Shown: positions 8,957 to 18,473, numbered from the stretch's first letter. The stretch: 64,000 bases of DNA from G963677445 sp963678275 (GCA_963678275.1 OY782765.1:1922001-1986000), one strand, 5' to 3'. The notes: a model not told the origin generated them from the letters alone. Program-made: numbers and translations.

Positions 8957-9518
8957 AAAGAAAAAGTCAATTTACATCCAGAGCTTCAGAACTCCTGACC
9001 CCTGTTAAGAAAAACAAATATTTATTCAATGCTATTTGTAAAATAAAATTTCGTATTGTTGACCGCATCACTAAATTATTATGGATAACTTATTGTTTTT
9101 CAGACTGTTATAATTATATTTATTGTCCTCCCGTGGATAAATATGGTGTAACTGACGGCAAACCGTATATTTTGCTTTTCGATTCCATTGCTATAAAAAC
9201 TTCGCCACCAAGTCACCAATACACCAAAAGTCACTAAATATTTTTCGTGGGATTTAGTGTTTTTATGCTTTTGTGGCAGTTTGTCTTTCGAATCCGGCGT
9301 AAAAAAGATTTTGCCGGTAAATCACAAAGACACTAAAACTCACTAAATATTTTTCGTGGGATTTTGTGTTTTTGTGCTTTTGTGGCATTCTGAATCCTGA
9401 GTTATTAGAAGAAATTTGAAATCCATAAGGCCTTGCATATTACAGCTACATTTAATAATTTCTTTAAGTTTTATAACTTTTTATTAGTAAATACTCATCA
9501 ATAATTCTGGTTAATTTT
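8957..9518. other. Gene-free stretch: half TIR element and tandem repeat
   Basis: No gene is seen. From 8987 (CAGAACTCCTGACCCC) to about 9190 lies the left half of the X-type TIR element, ending just inside the nested inner repeat (GGTGTAACTGACGGC). From about 9196 to 9390 are two partial units of the 110-bp repeat that also lies downstream of the next gene. The last ~120 bases before 9519 are AT-rich and probably carry the promoter. Confidence 0.7.
9196..9390 (+). repeat. 110-bp repeat block, upstream side
   Basis: Two imperfect units. Each has CACTAAAACTCACTAAATA, then TTTTTCGTGGGATT, then TTTGTGGC; the first unit adds GTTTGTCTTTCGAATCCGGC. The same unit occurs at 9945-10230, so the 9519 gene is bracketed by direct repeats. 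Confidence 0.85.
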
Positions 9519-9917
9519 ATGAAAAAAGAGTATGAACCACTTTCCGATGATATCGAACAACTTGGGAAAAAGATTGTTCATGCAGCATATCTTGTTCACA
9601 AAGAATTAGGTCCTGGGTTACTTGAAAAGATTTACGAAATTTGCTTTAGTCATGAATTATCAAAAATGGGATTAAATGTTGAAAGACAGGTTAATATTCC
9701 AATTAAATATGACAATCTAATTTTCGATGAGGGGCTCAGATTGGATGTTCTGGTAGAGGATGAAGTTATCTGTGAATTAAAAGCTGTTGAGCAGGTAAAT
9801 CCAGTTTGGGAAGCACAAATAATAAGTCATTTAAAGCTAACCGGAAAAAGACTCGGTTACCTTATTAATTTCAATGTAGTCAGCATCGGAGCTGGAATAA
9901 GAAGATTTATATTATAA
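9519..9917 (+). CDS. GxxExxY family protein (PD-(D/E)XK-like fold)
   Basis: 132 residues, the normal length for the family. The naming motif G33-LL-E36-KI-Y39 is present in KELGPGLLEKIYE. Asp76 in LRLDVLVED and Glu86-Leu-Lys88 in VICELKAVE form a D...ExK arrangement of the PD-(D/E)XK nuclease-like fold, and the QIISHLKLTGKRLGYLINFN ending is typical. The family is abundant but its function is not established; a nuclease-like or nucleic-acid role is inferred from the fold. Direct 110-bp repeats lie on both sides, an arrangement that suggests a mobile cassette or an expansion tied to those repeats. No partner gene is present. Confidence 0.9.
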   Translation: MKKEYEPLSDDIEQLGKKIVHAAYLVHKELGPGLLEKIYEICFSHELSKMGLNVERQVNIPIKYDNLIFDEGLRLDVLVEDEVICELKAVEQVNPVWEAQIISHLKLTGKRLGYLINFNVVSIGAGIRRFIL

Positions 9918-9944
9918 TTTCAAATCCATTTCATTAAGTTTCGT

Positions 9945-10230
9945 CACCAACACACTAAAATTCACTAAATATTTTTCGTGGGATTTTGTGTTTTCCTGTT
10001 TTTGTGGCGGTTTGTCTTTCGAATCCGGCGTAAAAAAGATTTTGCCAGTAAATCACCAAGACACTAAAAGTCACTAAATACACTTTTGTGGGGTCTTGTG
10101 TTTTCCTGTTTTTGTGGCGGTTTGTCTTTCGAATCCGGCGTAAAAAAGATTTTGCCAGTAAATCACCAAGACACCAAAACTCACTAAATACACTTTTGTG
10201 GAGTCTTGTGTTTTCCTGTTTTTGTGGCAA
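9945..10230 (+). repeat. 110-bp direct tandem repeat, downstream side
   Basis: About 2.6 units with exact 110-base spacing: GAATCCGGCG recurs at 10021 and 10131. Unit structure is AAATCACCAAGACACTAAAA, a CACTAAATA/TTTGTGG region, TTTTCCTGTTTTTGTGGC, GGTTTGTCTTTCGAATCCGG, then GTAAAAAAGATTTTGCCAGT. The reverse strand has an open frame through the repeat that I take to be accidental. Confidence 0.9.
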
Positions 10231-10249
10231 TCAACGCCGTGAGCGCTTC

Positions 10250-10277
10250 AAAAAAAAAGGCGGCCAGAAGACCGCCC
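10250..10277 (-). terminator. Rho-independent terminator of the 623-aa T9SS protein gene
   Basis: On the minus strand GGCGGTCTTCTGGCCGCC is followed by a run of nine T. It lies 23 bases after the stop codon. Confidence 0.9.
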
Positions 10278-10299
10278 GTAAATTAAATCAGGGTAAAAT

Positions 10300-12171
10300 T
10301 TATTTTAACAATAACAGTTTTTTTGCCGCGCTGAAATCACCCGCTTCAATACGATATACATATAAACCTGAAGCAAGCCCCGACGCGTTAAAAGTAACAT
10401 TATGAGTTCCGGCATTAACATCACCTGATATAAGAGTTGCCACTTCCCTTCCGAGAGAATCAAATATCTTAAGTGTCACGTTTGACGCCTCAGGAAGAGA
10501 AAAACTTATAGTTGTGGATGGATTAAAAGGATTGGGATAGTTCTGTCCCAGCGCGTAATTAGCAGGCGCTTCACTTTCTGAATCAACCGACAGAGTATTC
10601 TCTCCACCATTTAATACCAGGTTTGCGGAAGCATACTGATTCTGTCCGTAATCAACATCAACTTCTGCTGTAGTTTCATTTGTATAAGTGTACTTATCGC
10701 CGAATACTGTGTAATTGCCCGGAATAAGTCCGTCGATCATATATGATCCATCCTCTGCGGTTACAGCGAAGGATCCAACACCTGTAGTATTGTCAAAAGC
10801 AAAAACATAAGCTCCGTCAACCGGCAGTCCGTCATTATTATGAACAATGCCGCCAATAACTGATTCACCATACTGAATATGAGGAATTACGTTAAAATCA
10901 ATGGCAGTTATCATCGAAATTGAATCCACTTCTATCGAATCGGCATTAGTCCAGTGAGGAGCCTGGGCGCCGTCATAACGGAAGAATGTGGGCAGATAAT
11001 CACCTTCCGGTTTCACAAGCATAATATACTGACCGGGCAGCATATTTTCGAGCGTATAATCGCCAAGAGAATCCACCAGGGTTGTATAACATCTTCTTTC
11101 CGAAGGAGCGGTATTCAGCCTGAAACCATTGACAATACCCATTACCGCAACACCATTTGAATCTGAAACACTTCCCGAAATGCTGTTTTCAAATACCGGC
11201 TTTGGTTCAATTACAAAATTAATATCTGTCACATCACCATCAATTAATATTCTGTCAGCTTCTTCAAAAGTAGCTTTATCCTCATAAAATTCCGGCATAA
11301 GTGTAAAATCAAGAGGACGCGCGAATACAATTACCGAATCACCTTCAATCACATTTACAGAGTAGTTGCCGAGACTATCGGTGATAATTTGTCCGTGATG
11401 ATGGTGATGGCTGTTGTGCCTGAGCCTGTAAACAAACATTTTTGACACTACAGGATTGTTATCGGCATCGGTTACTGTTCCGCTGAGAGTATATTGCGCG
11501 GGGCATGTGAAAGGTTCAAGAGCCGCGTCGATTACAAGACTGTCTCCCTCTCCGAATGTAACCAGGTCGGCTTCATCAAAATAGCGGGTATTATCATAAT
11601 ACTCGTACCAGAATCCAAGTTTCATATATCTGACAAAATAATCGCCGGGAGGGATGTCTGCGGAATAGTTGCCCAGACTGTCGGTAAATGTAATCACTGA
11701 ACGGTGAAAATTTTCCTGGGGAAATATAATTACCTTCACACCCGGAACAGGTGAATTATCACTGTCATCAGTCACAGTTCCCGAAACGAAAGCCGGATCA
11801 GCCTGCACCGGTTCTTCGATCGTTATTTCCACCGTGTCGGACGGGTCACTCTCGCCATCCTGGTTGAACGCGGTAACGTAATAGGAATATGTTTCTCCCG
11901 GTATTACCTCATGATCATGGAAAGCCTGTCCCCACATACCATTATGTCTCAGATAGAAAGAACCGGTATCACTTACAGCCCCGTTCTTTTTATAAATTTT
12001 GAATCTTAATTGAAATTCCACCGGAGGTTCCCAGGTGAGTTTGACAATCTCTCCATGCCAGGTAGTTATCAGTTCGGCCTGAAGATTTGCCGGCGGCTGA
12101 GGCTGGGCGGATAGATTTATTGTGGCCGCGAAAACAATAAGCAGCGCGAAAAATAAAACATTTTTTTTCAT
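10300..12171 (-). CDS. Secreted T9SS cargo with FN3 and carboxypeptidase-regulatory-like domains
   Basis: 623 residues. The signal peptide ends near residue 22. Residues ~24-118 form a fibronectin type III domain (LTWEPP, YSYYVTAFNQDGESDPSD). Four carboxypeptidase-regulatory-like domains follow at about 128-215, 225-320, 328-425 and 432-525, each with 'GTVTD...' and 'DSLGNYS' or 'EDGSYMI' signatures. Residues 539-623 are the T9SS sorting domain (NYPNPFNPSTTI, SGLYVYRIEAG, KKLLLLK). Repeat 2 contains a natural HNSHHHHHG stretch that could bind metal. No catalytic domain is visible, so an adhesive or structural surface role is most likely. The gene is monocistronic with its own terminator and a GGAG ribosome site. 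Confidence 0.9.
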   Translation of the reverse strand: MKKNVLFFALLIVFAATINLSAQPQPPANLQAELITTWHGEIVKLTWEPPVEFQLRFKIYKKNGAVSDTGSFYLRHNGMWGQAFHDHEVIPGETYSYYVTAFNQDGESDPSDTVEITIEEPVQADPAFVSGTVTDDSDNSPVPGVKVIIFPQENFHRSVITFTDSLGNYSADIPPGDYFVRYMKLGFWYEYYDNTRYFDEADLVTFGEGDSLVIDAALEPFTCPAQYTLSGTVTDADNNPVVSKMFVYRLRHNSHHHHHGQIITDSLGNYSVNVIEGDSVIVFARPLDFTLMPEFYEDKATFEEADRILIDGDVTDINFVIEPKPVFENSISGSVSDSNGVAVMGIVNGFRLNTAPSERRCYTTLVDSLGDYTLENMLPGQYIMLVKPEGDYLPTFFRYDGAQAPHWTNADSIEVDSISMITAIDFNVIPHIQYGESVIGGIVHNNDGLPVDGAYVFAFDNTTGVGSFAVTAEDGSYMIDGLIPGNYTVFGDKYTYTNETTAEVDVDYGQNQYASANLVLNGGENTLSVDSESEAPANYALGQNYPNPFNPSTTISFSLPEASNVTLKIFDSLGREVATLISGDVNAGTHNVTFNASGLASGLYVYRIEAGDFSAAKKLLLLK

Positions 12172-12349
12172 AAAAACTCCACATTTGTTAAGATTTCAGG
12201 GGTTTGACACAGCGTGGATTAAGATGGTTTAAAGACAAGGATAAAACTTTAATTATTATTGAAAAAGATTTGAGAGATATCACATTTACCACAAACCTCC
12301 GCTATTTTTTAAACAACTGAGGTTTGGTGGTATGGAAAGGTCCTTACAG

Positions 12350-12690
12350 GGGGTCATTCGCAAAATAAAAACGATGAAAATTTGATATGGAAACAACTTG
12401 GGCAGATATCCCTTTATCTTATCGAATAATGCTTAGAACCAATACACTGACATTAAATTATTTTCTAAAATAAAATAATTTAAACGCCTTTTTATGCATC
12501 TCCTACAGAGATGTTTTCCAGGTTGTCTATCATATTCTACCCCGCAGGGACTTTCAGCACTAATGGGAACCTATACAAGTTTTTTTTTCATTTGCCTTGT
12601 AGAGGCAATAATTAGTGCGGAACGTCCCAATGTGGTAGAATATTGTTAAAACCATAAAACAAAATCCTTGTAGAGGATTCACAAACCATT
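12350..12690 (+). repeat. Y-type nested inverted-repeat element, copy 1 (truncated)
   Basis: About 340 bases align with 55573-55900 with roughly one difference per ten bases and small indels. The left terminal repeat is present and the right one is absent. The inner core is bounded by ATATTCTACC and its inverse. Confidence 0.8.
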
Positions 12691-12697
12691 CCGAATT

Positions 12698-12727
12698 AAA
12701 AAAAAGGCGGCCAAACGACCGCCTTTT
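12698..12727 (-). terminator. Rho-independent terminator after the papain-like T9SS protease
   Basis: GGCGGTCGTTTGGCCGCC with AAAA before and T8 after on the minus strand. It is near-identical in stem to the terminator at 10250, and it could work from both directions. Confidence 0.88.
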
Positions 12728-12746
12728 ATATTAAAATACAACCATT

Positions 12747-15614
12747 TTACTTAAGCAATAACAGTTTTCTAACCGCGGAAAACTCTCCCGCCTCAAGTCT
12801 GTATATATATAGACCGGATGAAAGATTTTTCGCGTTAAATACTACCTTGTGATGTCCTTCATTCATTTCACCCGAAGCGAGGGTAGCGACTTCCCTACCG
12901 AGCAGGTCAAATATTTTCAGACAAATATTAGCCTTTTCAGGCAGTGAGAATGAAATCGTCGTTTCCGGGTTGAAAGGATTGGGATAATTCTGCGCGAGAG
13001 AATATTCACCGGGAATTTCTTCAATAGTTTCATTCCCCATACCGGTTGAGATGTTTTCCCATCCTATAGAGATAGCTGTTTCTTTAGCAAGTCCCACCCG
13101 GGTTTTAAGATGTTCCGGATTATCTCCGGCAGTCAGTACAAAAGTTACCCAGTTGGTATCTGCCGGTTCAAGCGCGCCGACATTTGTGCCAATCCATGCT
13201 CTCAGGTCGGCATCTTCGGGAATAGGTTCGGTGTCAATGGTTGAAATAAAATTGAAAGAATTTTCCCTTACTCCGGCGGCGTTGCCGAATGAACTATATT
13301 CACCTGTAATCTTCATGCCGCTCATTCCGTTAAGCGCGGCAGCTCCATAACAGTAGGGTGAGTCTTTATGATACTGGTATACCAGGTTCGCGTCTGTTTC
13401 ATAAACACCATAATTATGATTGTAATGAGTAGCGTCAAAATCGAGGAACAATCCGGCGTAAAAGTCATTAATTGTTTCAGTCCCTTCATTGATATAACCA
13501 TAACGGAGAAGAATATATTCCTGATCAGCAGAAGAATAAGAACGCTGAAGTATCTTTACGCCATAAGGTTGAGGCGCGTTGGAATCATCAAGCACCGACC
13601 AGGTATACTGATCAAAAACTCCATGTGAAATAAAACCTCCCTGGTAAAAGCTTGCTGTTTTATTAATATCGGAAACCAGTTCCTGTCCTAACGATAAAAA
13701 ACTGCCGAAAAGTCCGTTACAATATCCTCCGGATTGTGAACCAAATATCAGGCCTCCTTTCCAGAGCCCCTCTTCTCCTCTCCAGGAAAGGCCTGGTCCG
13801 TCACCGGTTTTGCTGTCACATCCGACCGAACCATCATTGAATATTCCACCTTCTAGTTCGCCCGGAGTATGGACGAGATACATCTGAGCTTCCGAAAAAT
13901 TCATTTTAATTGAGCCGTCAAAATATTCGACCACGCAGTGAGCGCCTCCTGAGCTGAGAACAGAACAGTCACCGGTTTTCCATATCAGGTCACATTGCTC
14001 ACCCGTAAGATAATTGAATTTAAGATCAAATAATTTATGCAAACTGATATCAAGCGGTGTAGAAGCGGTTCCACTAATGCTTATATCATTTCCCGTCACA
14101 TTTATATTGAGAGAAGTTATTTCATCGATCTTGTTTTCATAACCAACATATTCAAAGAGTGTCATATCGTACTGAACCTTGAATGAAAATTCGGTGACAT
14201 CTTTTAGATTTTTGGCTTCAAGCGGAACAAATATATATTCATCATTGGGATTAACATTAACCGACCCGATTGTCATTGTTGTTGTTGTATCGGTAGCGAG
14301 TCCCTTAATACAAAAATTAGCGTTGCCGCTGCCCCAGGTGGGGTGATTATAATCGTAAAGGTCTTTCCATACACCACCCGAATAATAGAAACTTTCATTC
14401 GGGTCTGAGGATGATTCAACTACCGTTTTTCCTTCGGCCCCCAGAAGAACCGGAACTTCAGATGTCCTGTCATAAGGAATGCCACCTTTGTTAAGCTTAA
14501 GGTAAATATAAAACTCATCCCCTTTAACCAGGGGAATACTATTATCAAAAACTACTGTGCGAAGCCCCTTAAACCGGGTTTCACCTGAAGCTTCACCCAA
14601 AAGCTCACTTAACTGACCATTCTGAAATTTATCATATACTTTAATTTCATATTCAGCGGTATCTGCCGCGACAAAAAAGTTGACGGCATTCAGATACTGA
14701 TCATCTTCTGCAATAAAAGCGTTAAAGGCTTCATTTGCTTCGGTAAATTCATCACGCCAGCCATGATAATCGTGATAATAAACTTTATCATATTTCATTC
14801 TTTCGACATTCTGAAAAGAAACCGCGCCCATCTCAGGTTCCCTTGCCGCCCATTTATCATAATAGGAAATCCAGAAACATCCGTCAATACCCCAGTCGGA
14901 ATCCCAACTGTTTTTGCATAACCACGCGCCCGGCTGCGGAGCCTGTGTTACTTTGTCATCATCCCATCCGATAATGGCAACGGAATGGTTTGGCAGTTGA
15001 GTCGTGTTTAAAGGCTGGTAATGTATAAAATTGCCTCCCATATACTGACTGCTTGAATAAAGGCAGGTGGCCATTACACCCTCTTCCATAACTTTCTGTT
15101 TTATAATATCGATGCCTTCAAGATTATCACCGATGGTAAACCACTCAACATTGTTCACATAATAATAATGATAGGATGGTTCGGAACGGGCCGGAGGACT
15201 CGAAAACGATTGCCCGTCAATATCCCTAACCGCCCCTTCACCTCTGGAAAGATAGGCAGTAGCGACCATGTAATCTCCACCCTGGTGCACTTCCAGCCCG
15301 CTTCCTGTGGGAGGGTCCAGATCATCATTATTGTGCTGGTTAAAACCGTTCCACCAATCGAGGTGATATTCCGCCATATTCGGCTCACCCGATTCACCCC
15401 CGGCAAGCCAGCTGCCGGTTACAATCATATTGCTCTCGATGGAAGCCATTGTGCCGTGAGTCCAGCATGTACCCCCCGACTGGCTTTTAATTGATGTTAC
15501 ATAATTATTTCCATTATAGTCCCTCAAATCAAATGATGAAGGAAGAACCTGGCCGAATAAAGCGACAGAAGAAAAAGAGGCCATTAACAAGACATACAGG
15601 TATAATTTTTTCAT
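12747..15614 (-). CDS. Secreted papain-like (C1) cysteine protease with lectin-like, cohesin-like and T9SS domains
   Basis: 955 residues with a signal peptide ending near residue 22. The C1 peptidase domain spans ~25-275: SQSGGTCWTHGTMASIE gives Cys50, LPNHSVAIIGWDDD gives His210 and CKNSWDSDWG gives Asn235. A C1-associated lectin-like domain follows at ~300-440 (YEIKVYDKF, FYIYLKLN, GNANFCIKG). A cohesin-like domain spans ~445-580 (TIGSVNVNPND, FSFKVQYDMTLFEYVG). A ~200-residue beta domain comes next, and the last ~85 residues are the T9SS sorting domain (NYPNPFNPETTI). No classical pro-domain is seen between signal and catalytic Cys. It probably degrades protein outside the cell or on its surface. 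Confidence 0.92.
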   Translation of the reverse strand: MKKLYLYVLLMASFSSVALFGQVLPSSFDLRDYNGNNYVTSIKSQSGGTCWTHGTMASIESNMIVTGSWLAGGESGEPNMAEYHLDWWNGFNQHNNDDLDPPTGSGLEVHQGGDYMVATAYLSRGEGAVRDIDGQSFSSPPARSEPSYHYYYVNNVEWFTIGDNLEGIDIIKQKVMEEGVMATCLYSSSQYMGGNFIHYQPLNTTQLPNHSVAIIGWDDDKVTQAPQPGAWLCKNSWDSDWGIDGCFWISYYDKWAAREPEMGAVSFQNVERMKYDKVYYHDYHGWRDEFTEANEAFNAFIAEDDQYLNAVNFFVAADTAEYEIKVYDKFQNGQLSELLGEASGETRFKGLRTVVFDNSIPLVKGDEFYIYLKLNKGGIPYDRTSEVPVLLGAEGKTVVESSSDPNESFYYSGGVWKDLYDYNHPTWGSGNANFCIKGLATDTTTTMTIGSVNVNPNDEYIFVPLEAKNLKDVTEFSFKVQYDMTLFEYVGYENKIDEITSLNINVTGNDISISGTASTPLDISLHKLFDLKFNYLTGEQCDLIWKTGDCSVLSSGGAHCVVEYFDGSIKMNFSEAQMYLVHTPGELEGGIFNDGSVGCDSKTGDGPGLSWRGEEGLWKGGLIFGSQSGGYCNGLFGSFLSLGQELVSDINKTASFYQGGFISHGVFDQYTWSVLDDSNAPQPYGVKILQRSYSSADQEYILLRYGYINEGTETINDFYAGLFLDFDATHYNHNYGVYETDANLVYQYHKDSPYCYGAAALNGMSGMKITGEYSSFGNAAGVRENSFNFISTIDTEPIPEDADLRAWIGTNVGALEPADTNWVTFVLTAGDNPEHLKTRVGLAKETAISIGWENISTGMGNETIEEIPGEYSLAQNYPNPFNPETTISFSLPEKANICLKIFDLLGREVATLASGEMNEGHHKVVFNAKNLSSGLYIYRLEAGEFSAVRKLLLLK

Positions 15615-15703
15615 AATTCCATACTATATATTTCTTTTTAAAATATTGACCATTCCAACATAAACTAAGTTTACTGAATAGTCAATTCCATTTTCGGTAA
15701 CTA

Positions 15704-16687
15704 TCAAACAAATTTGTCAATCATCGGGGAAAAATGTTTCTCAAAATGATCATAAATTATATTCATCTGGTCCTCACTGAGCTTATCAATTCCACTGCAA
15801 TTAGCGACAGCCTGTTCAGGTGTTTTGATTCCCGGAATAACAGTTGAAACACCAGGAACACTTAAAATAAAACTTAAGGCCAGCGCCGTTTTATTCAGAC
15901 CCTGAAAAACTTCATTTCTCCAGATTTCCTCAAGAATATCAAGCTGCATACCTAACATATCAGGAGTGAGTCTGAAGCGGCGGTGATCATTTTCCTCAAA
16001 TTTCGAATTTCTGTTAAATTTCCCGGTTAAAAGTCCGAATTGCAGCGGCATCCTCGCGATAACCCCGTAACCGGCATTACTTATTTCGGGCATCATTTCG
16101 AGAGATCGCTGATTAATAATATTCAAAACCAACTGAAAACCGGAACCGATTTTATTCCTTATAAAAAACTCAGCTTCCGGTTTAGGAGAAAATGTATTCA
16201 GCGAAATGCCCCAGTATTTTATTTTCCCCTGCTCCTTTAGTTTTTCCATAGCTTCAATACATTCCCCATTCTCCAGATGTTCGATTCTGGCAGAGTGAAG
16301 CTGGTAATAATCTATAACATCACGATTCAGCCGTTTCAAACTTTGTTCGGCAGCATTCATAATATGAGAAAAGCTGTAATCGAGAGCTATGGAACCATCA
16401 TTATTAAGCCTGTGACCAACCTTGGAGGCAATAATAACATCATCGCGGCTGCCAAATTCTTTTCCGATAAGCGCTTCTGAATGACCAAGTCCGTAGAAAT
16501 CCGCTGTATCGTAGAAATTAATTCCCAAATCAAAAGCCTGTCTCAGCGCCGCGACTGACGCGACGTCATCCACTTTACCCCAGCCTATAGGAATATCTCC
16601 GGCCATAGCGGGGCCACCAATTCCCCAGGCACCGAATCCTGTTTCACTTATGAGCAGATCAGTCTGCCCGAATTTTCTGTAATTCAT
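15704..16687 (-). CDS. Aldo/keto reductase
   Basis: 327 residues with the NADPH-dependent TIM-barrel reductase signature. The catalytic tetrad is Asp60 (YDTADFYG), Tyr65, Lys89 (IIASKVG) and His131 (YYQLHSA). GIKTPEQAVANCSGI near the C-terminus is the cofactor-phosphate loop. Its start codon overlaps the stop of phosphofructokinase by four bases (ATGA), so the two are co-translated. Reductase specificity cannot be read. The partnership with a glycolytic enzyme suggests a carbonyl or sugar-derived substrate, but that is inference. Confidence 0.93.
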   Translation of the reverse strand: MNYRKFGQTDLLISETGFGAWGIGGPAMAGDIPIGWGKVDDVASVAALRQAFDLGINFYDTADFYGLGHSEALIGKEFGSRDDVIIASKVGHRLNNDGSIALDYSFSHIMNAAEQSLKRLNRDVIDYYQLHSARIEHLENGECIEAMEKLKEQGKIKYWGISLNTFSPKPEAEFFIRNKIGSGFQLVLNIINQRSLEMMPEISNAGYGVIARMPLQFGLLTGKFNRNSKFEENDHRRFRLTPDMLGMQLDILEEIWRNEVFQGLNKTALALSFILSVPGVSTVIPGIKTPEQAVANCSGIDKLSEDQMNIIYDHFEKHFSPMIDKFV

Positions 16688-17823
16688 TTAATTCCCTGTT
16701 GTTTAGTGCATTCGTCGCCAAAACAGATGCCAAGTTCCCTGGCGGTTTTCATAGTATCACTATGAAGCGGAACAACCTTCATCCTTTTGGTAGCCTCAAG
16801 CAGGGGCACATATCTAACATGGGGCGGATCGAGAGCGACCATCACTCCTTCTTTTCCTTCGGCGAGCGCTCTGATAGCGGCGGCGCCAAATCTGAGACCC
16901 AGCAGCCGATCGAATGTCGTCGGGCTTCCTCCCCTGAGCAGATGACCAAGGATAACCGAACGGGCTTCAATTCCGGTCAGATGTTCAAGTTCTTCTGTTA
17001 CTCTTTCACCAACGCCGCCAAGTCGTTCAGCTTTCCCAATCTCTTTTTCTATCACCGAAACTGCTCCCCCTTTTGGTTTGGCTCCTTCGGCAACAACAAC
17101 AATCGCGTAATGTTTTCCATTATAATATGCTTTTTTAATATATTCGGCGACCTTGCGGATATCATAAGGAACTTCCGGTATCAATATAACATCCGAGGTT
17201 CCTGAAACACCTGAATTCAGCGCTATCCAGCCCGCGTAACGGCCCATCATCTCGACAACCATTATTCTGCCGTGAGCCTGAGCTGTGCTGTGAAGACGGT
17301 CGATAGCCCCGGTCGCGAAGCTGACCGCTATATCGAAACCAAAAGTGATAACTGTTTTATCAAGATCATTATCAATTGTTTTTGGCACCCCCACAACTTT
17401 TAATCCTTTTTCGGCAAATTTTGAAGCCATCGATAGTGATCCGTCACCCCCTACAGCTATCAGCGCGTCAATTTTGTTTTCCCTGAATCCATCCATAATT
17501 TCATCTGAACGATCAACCTCAATTATATTCCCCTCTTTATCGGGCATGGGATATTTAAATGGATTTCCTCTGTTGGTGGTGCCCAGAATTGTGCCTCCCA
17601 GGGGAGTTATATCTCTGACCTTCTCACGGTCCAGCCTAATCAATCCCCCTTTTGGATATCTTTCTTTAAGAAAGAGGCCGTTATAACCGTCCCTGATTCC
17701 ATAACATTCCCACCCGCGATTTTCGGCAGCTATTGCCGCCGCTTTAATTACCGCGTTCAAACCGGGCGCGTCCCCGCCACCTGTGTTAATCGCTACTCTT
17801 TTAATATTGGATCCATTTTTCAT
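16684..17823 (-). CDS. pfkA: 6-phosphofructokinase
   Basis: 379 residues. GGGDAPGLNAVI (15-26) and LGGTILGTTNRG bind nucleotide. GGDGS (125-129) has Gly where pyrophosphate-dependent enzymes have Asp, which argues for ATP. VPKTIDNDLDK (146-156) carries the catalytic Asp151 and a Lys where classical ATP enzymes have Gly. VVEMMGRYAGWIA is the fructose-6-phosphate loop. The Gly104-type plus Lys124-type combination (E. coli numbering) is known from some ATP enzymes of the long-chain group. It phosphorylates fructose 6-phosphate in glycolysis. It is the first gene of a two-gene operon with the aldo/keto reductase. Confidence 0.93.
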   Translation of the reverse strand: MKNGSNIKRVAINTGGGDAPGLNAVIKAAAIAAENRGWECYGIRDGYNGLFLKERYPKGGLIRLDREKVRDITPLGGTILGTTNRGNPFKYPMPDKEGNIIEVDRSDEIMDGFRENKIDALIAVGGDGSLSMASKFAEKGLKVVGVPKTIDNDLDKTVITFGFDIAVSFATGAIDRLHSTAQAHGRIMVVEMMGRYAGWIALNSGVSGTSDVILIPEVPYDIRKVAEYIKKAYYNGKHYAIVVVAEGAKPKGGAVSVIEKEIGKAERLGGVGERVTEELEHLTGIEARSVILGHLLRGGSPTTFDRLLGLRFGAAAIRALAEGKEGVMVALDPPHVRYVPLLEATKRMKVVPLHSDTMKTARELGICFGDECTKQQGIK

Positions 17824-17954
17824 ATTCTGCCTTTCACTTTATTGTGTTTATTAACAATATAATAAATTTTCAACAATTGAGTTATGACGAGCTTGCAATT
17901 TAATAATGAATTAACTAAAATTAAATTCATATAATTATACCGGGAAAAAATTTT

Positions 17955-18473
17955 ATGGCTTCATCAGGTGGAAAATTCACATTATTTGTTTTAACTCTTT
18001 TTTTCGGGCTGGCTATAGGCTGGATATTTAAAAGTTATTTTGAGGTAAACAGCAAAGAAAGTCTCGATTATAATATCACAATGAGCGATTTTTTTGGAAC
18101 TATGATGAAGATGCAAAAGATGGATTTTTCTTCATCACAAAAATTCGGGGATGAGGGAATTGATCTGACCGGAGGTGTTATCATCAGGTCTTCACGGAAT
18201 TCTATATTAACCGAAATTACCATAAATTCAGCGGCGCTGATAAATGGGGCGCTCGAGTTTAACGGTGATTCATACGCGCCCGCGATGGTTTCCCAGTTAA
18301 AAAATAACATGGATAGTAAATTCAGACTCGGGTTTGGCAGTGTTAACATCGAACATAAGGGAGAAAACACATTTATTGTTGTCTTCCGGAAAAGAAATGA
18401 TTTTTCACCTCCGATGAGCCTGAAACTTTCTTATCAGGGGAATGTAGTTGTAGATAAAGAACTCTCCTTTTGA
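17955..18473 (+). CDS. Membrane-anchored hypothetical protein
   Basis: 172 residues. One N-terminal membrane helix (about 8-25, FTLFVLTLFFGLAIGWIF) is followed by a periplasmic domain of ~145 residues with beta-strand-like patterns (LKLSYQGNVVVDKELSF at the end). No cysteines and no recognised motif. The gene is divergent from pfkA across 130 bases and is followed by a repeat element rather than a gene, so it appears monocistronic. I do not recognise its family. Confidence 0.65.
   Translation: MASSGGKFTLFVLTLFFGLAIGWIFKSYFEVNSKESLDYNITMSDFFGTMMKMQKMDFSSSQKFGDEGIDLTGGVIIRSSRNSILTEITINSAALINGALEFNGDSYAPAMVSQLKNNMDSKFRLGFGSVNIEHKGENTFIVVFRKRNDFSPPMSLKLSYQGNVVVDKELSF

Larger units (their letters stand above)
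12172..12746. other. Gene-free stretch with Y-type repeat copy 1
   Basis: The first ~150 bases hold the promoter region of the gene to the left. From about 12350 to 12690 lies a copy of the Y repeat shared with 55573-56062. It starts at the inverted-repeat end CATTCGCAAAATAAAAACGA and includes the inner ATATTCTACC ... GTAGAATAT pair and the ATCTCCTACAGAGATG hairpin. The right terminal repeat found in the other copy is missing here, so this copy is truncated. Confidence 0.75.

Noticed and set aside
9196..10230. CRISPR array
   Set aside because: Units are directly adjoining at 110-base spacing, long, and without distinct spacers; no cas genes are present.
10088..10230. Coding frames in the 110-bp repeats (both strands)
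   Set aside because: Frames stay open only because the repeat unit lacks stops; nothing in them resembles a protein family.
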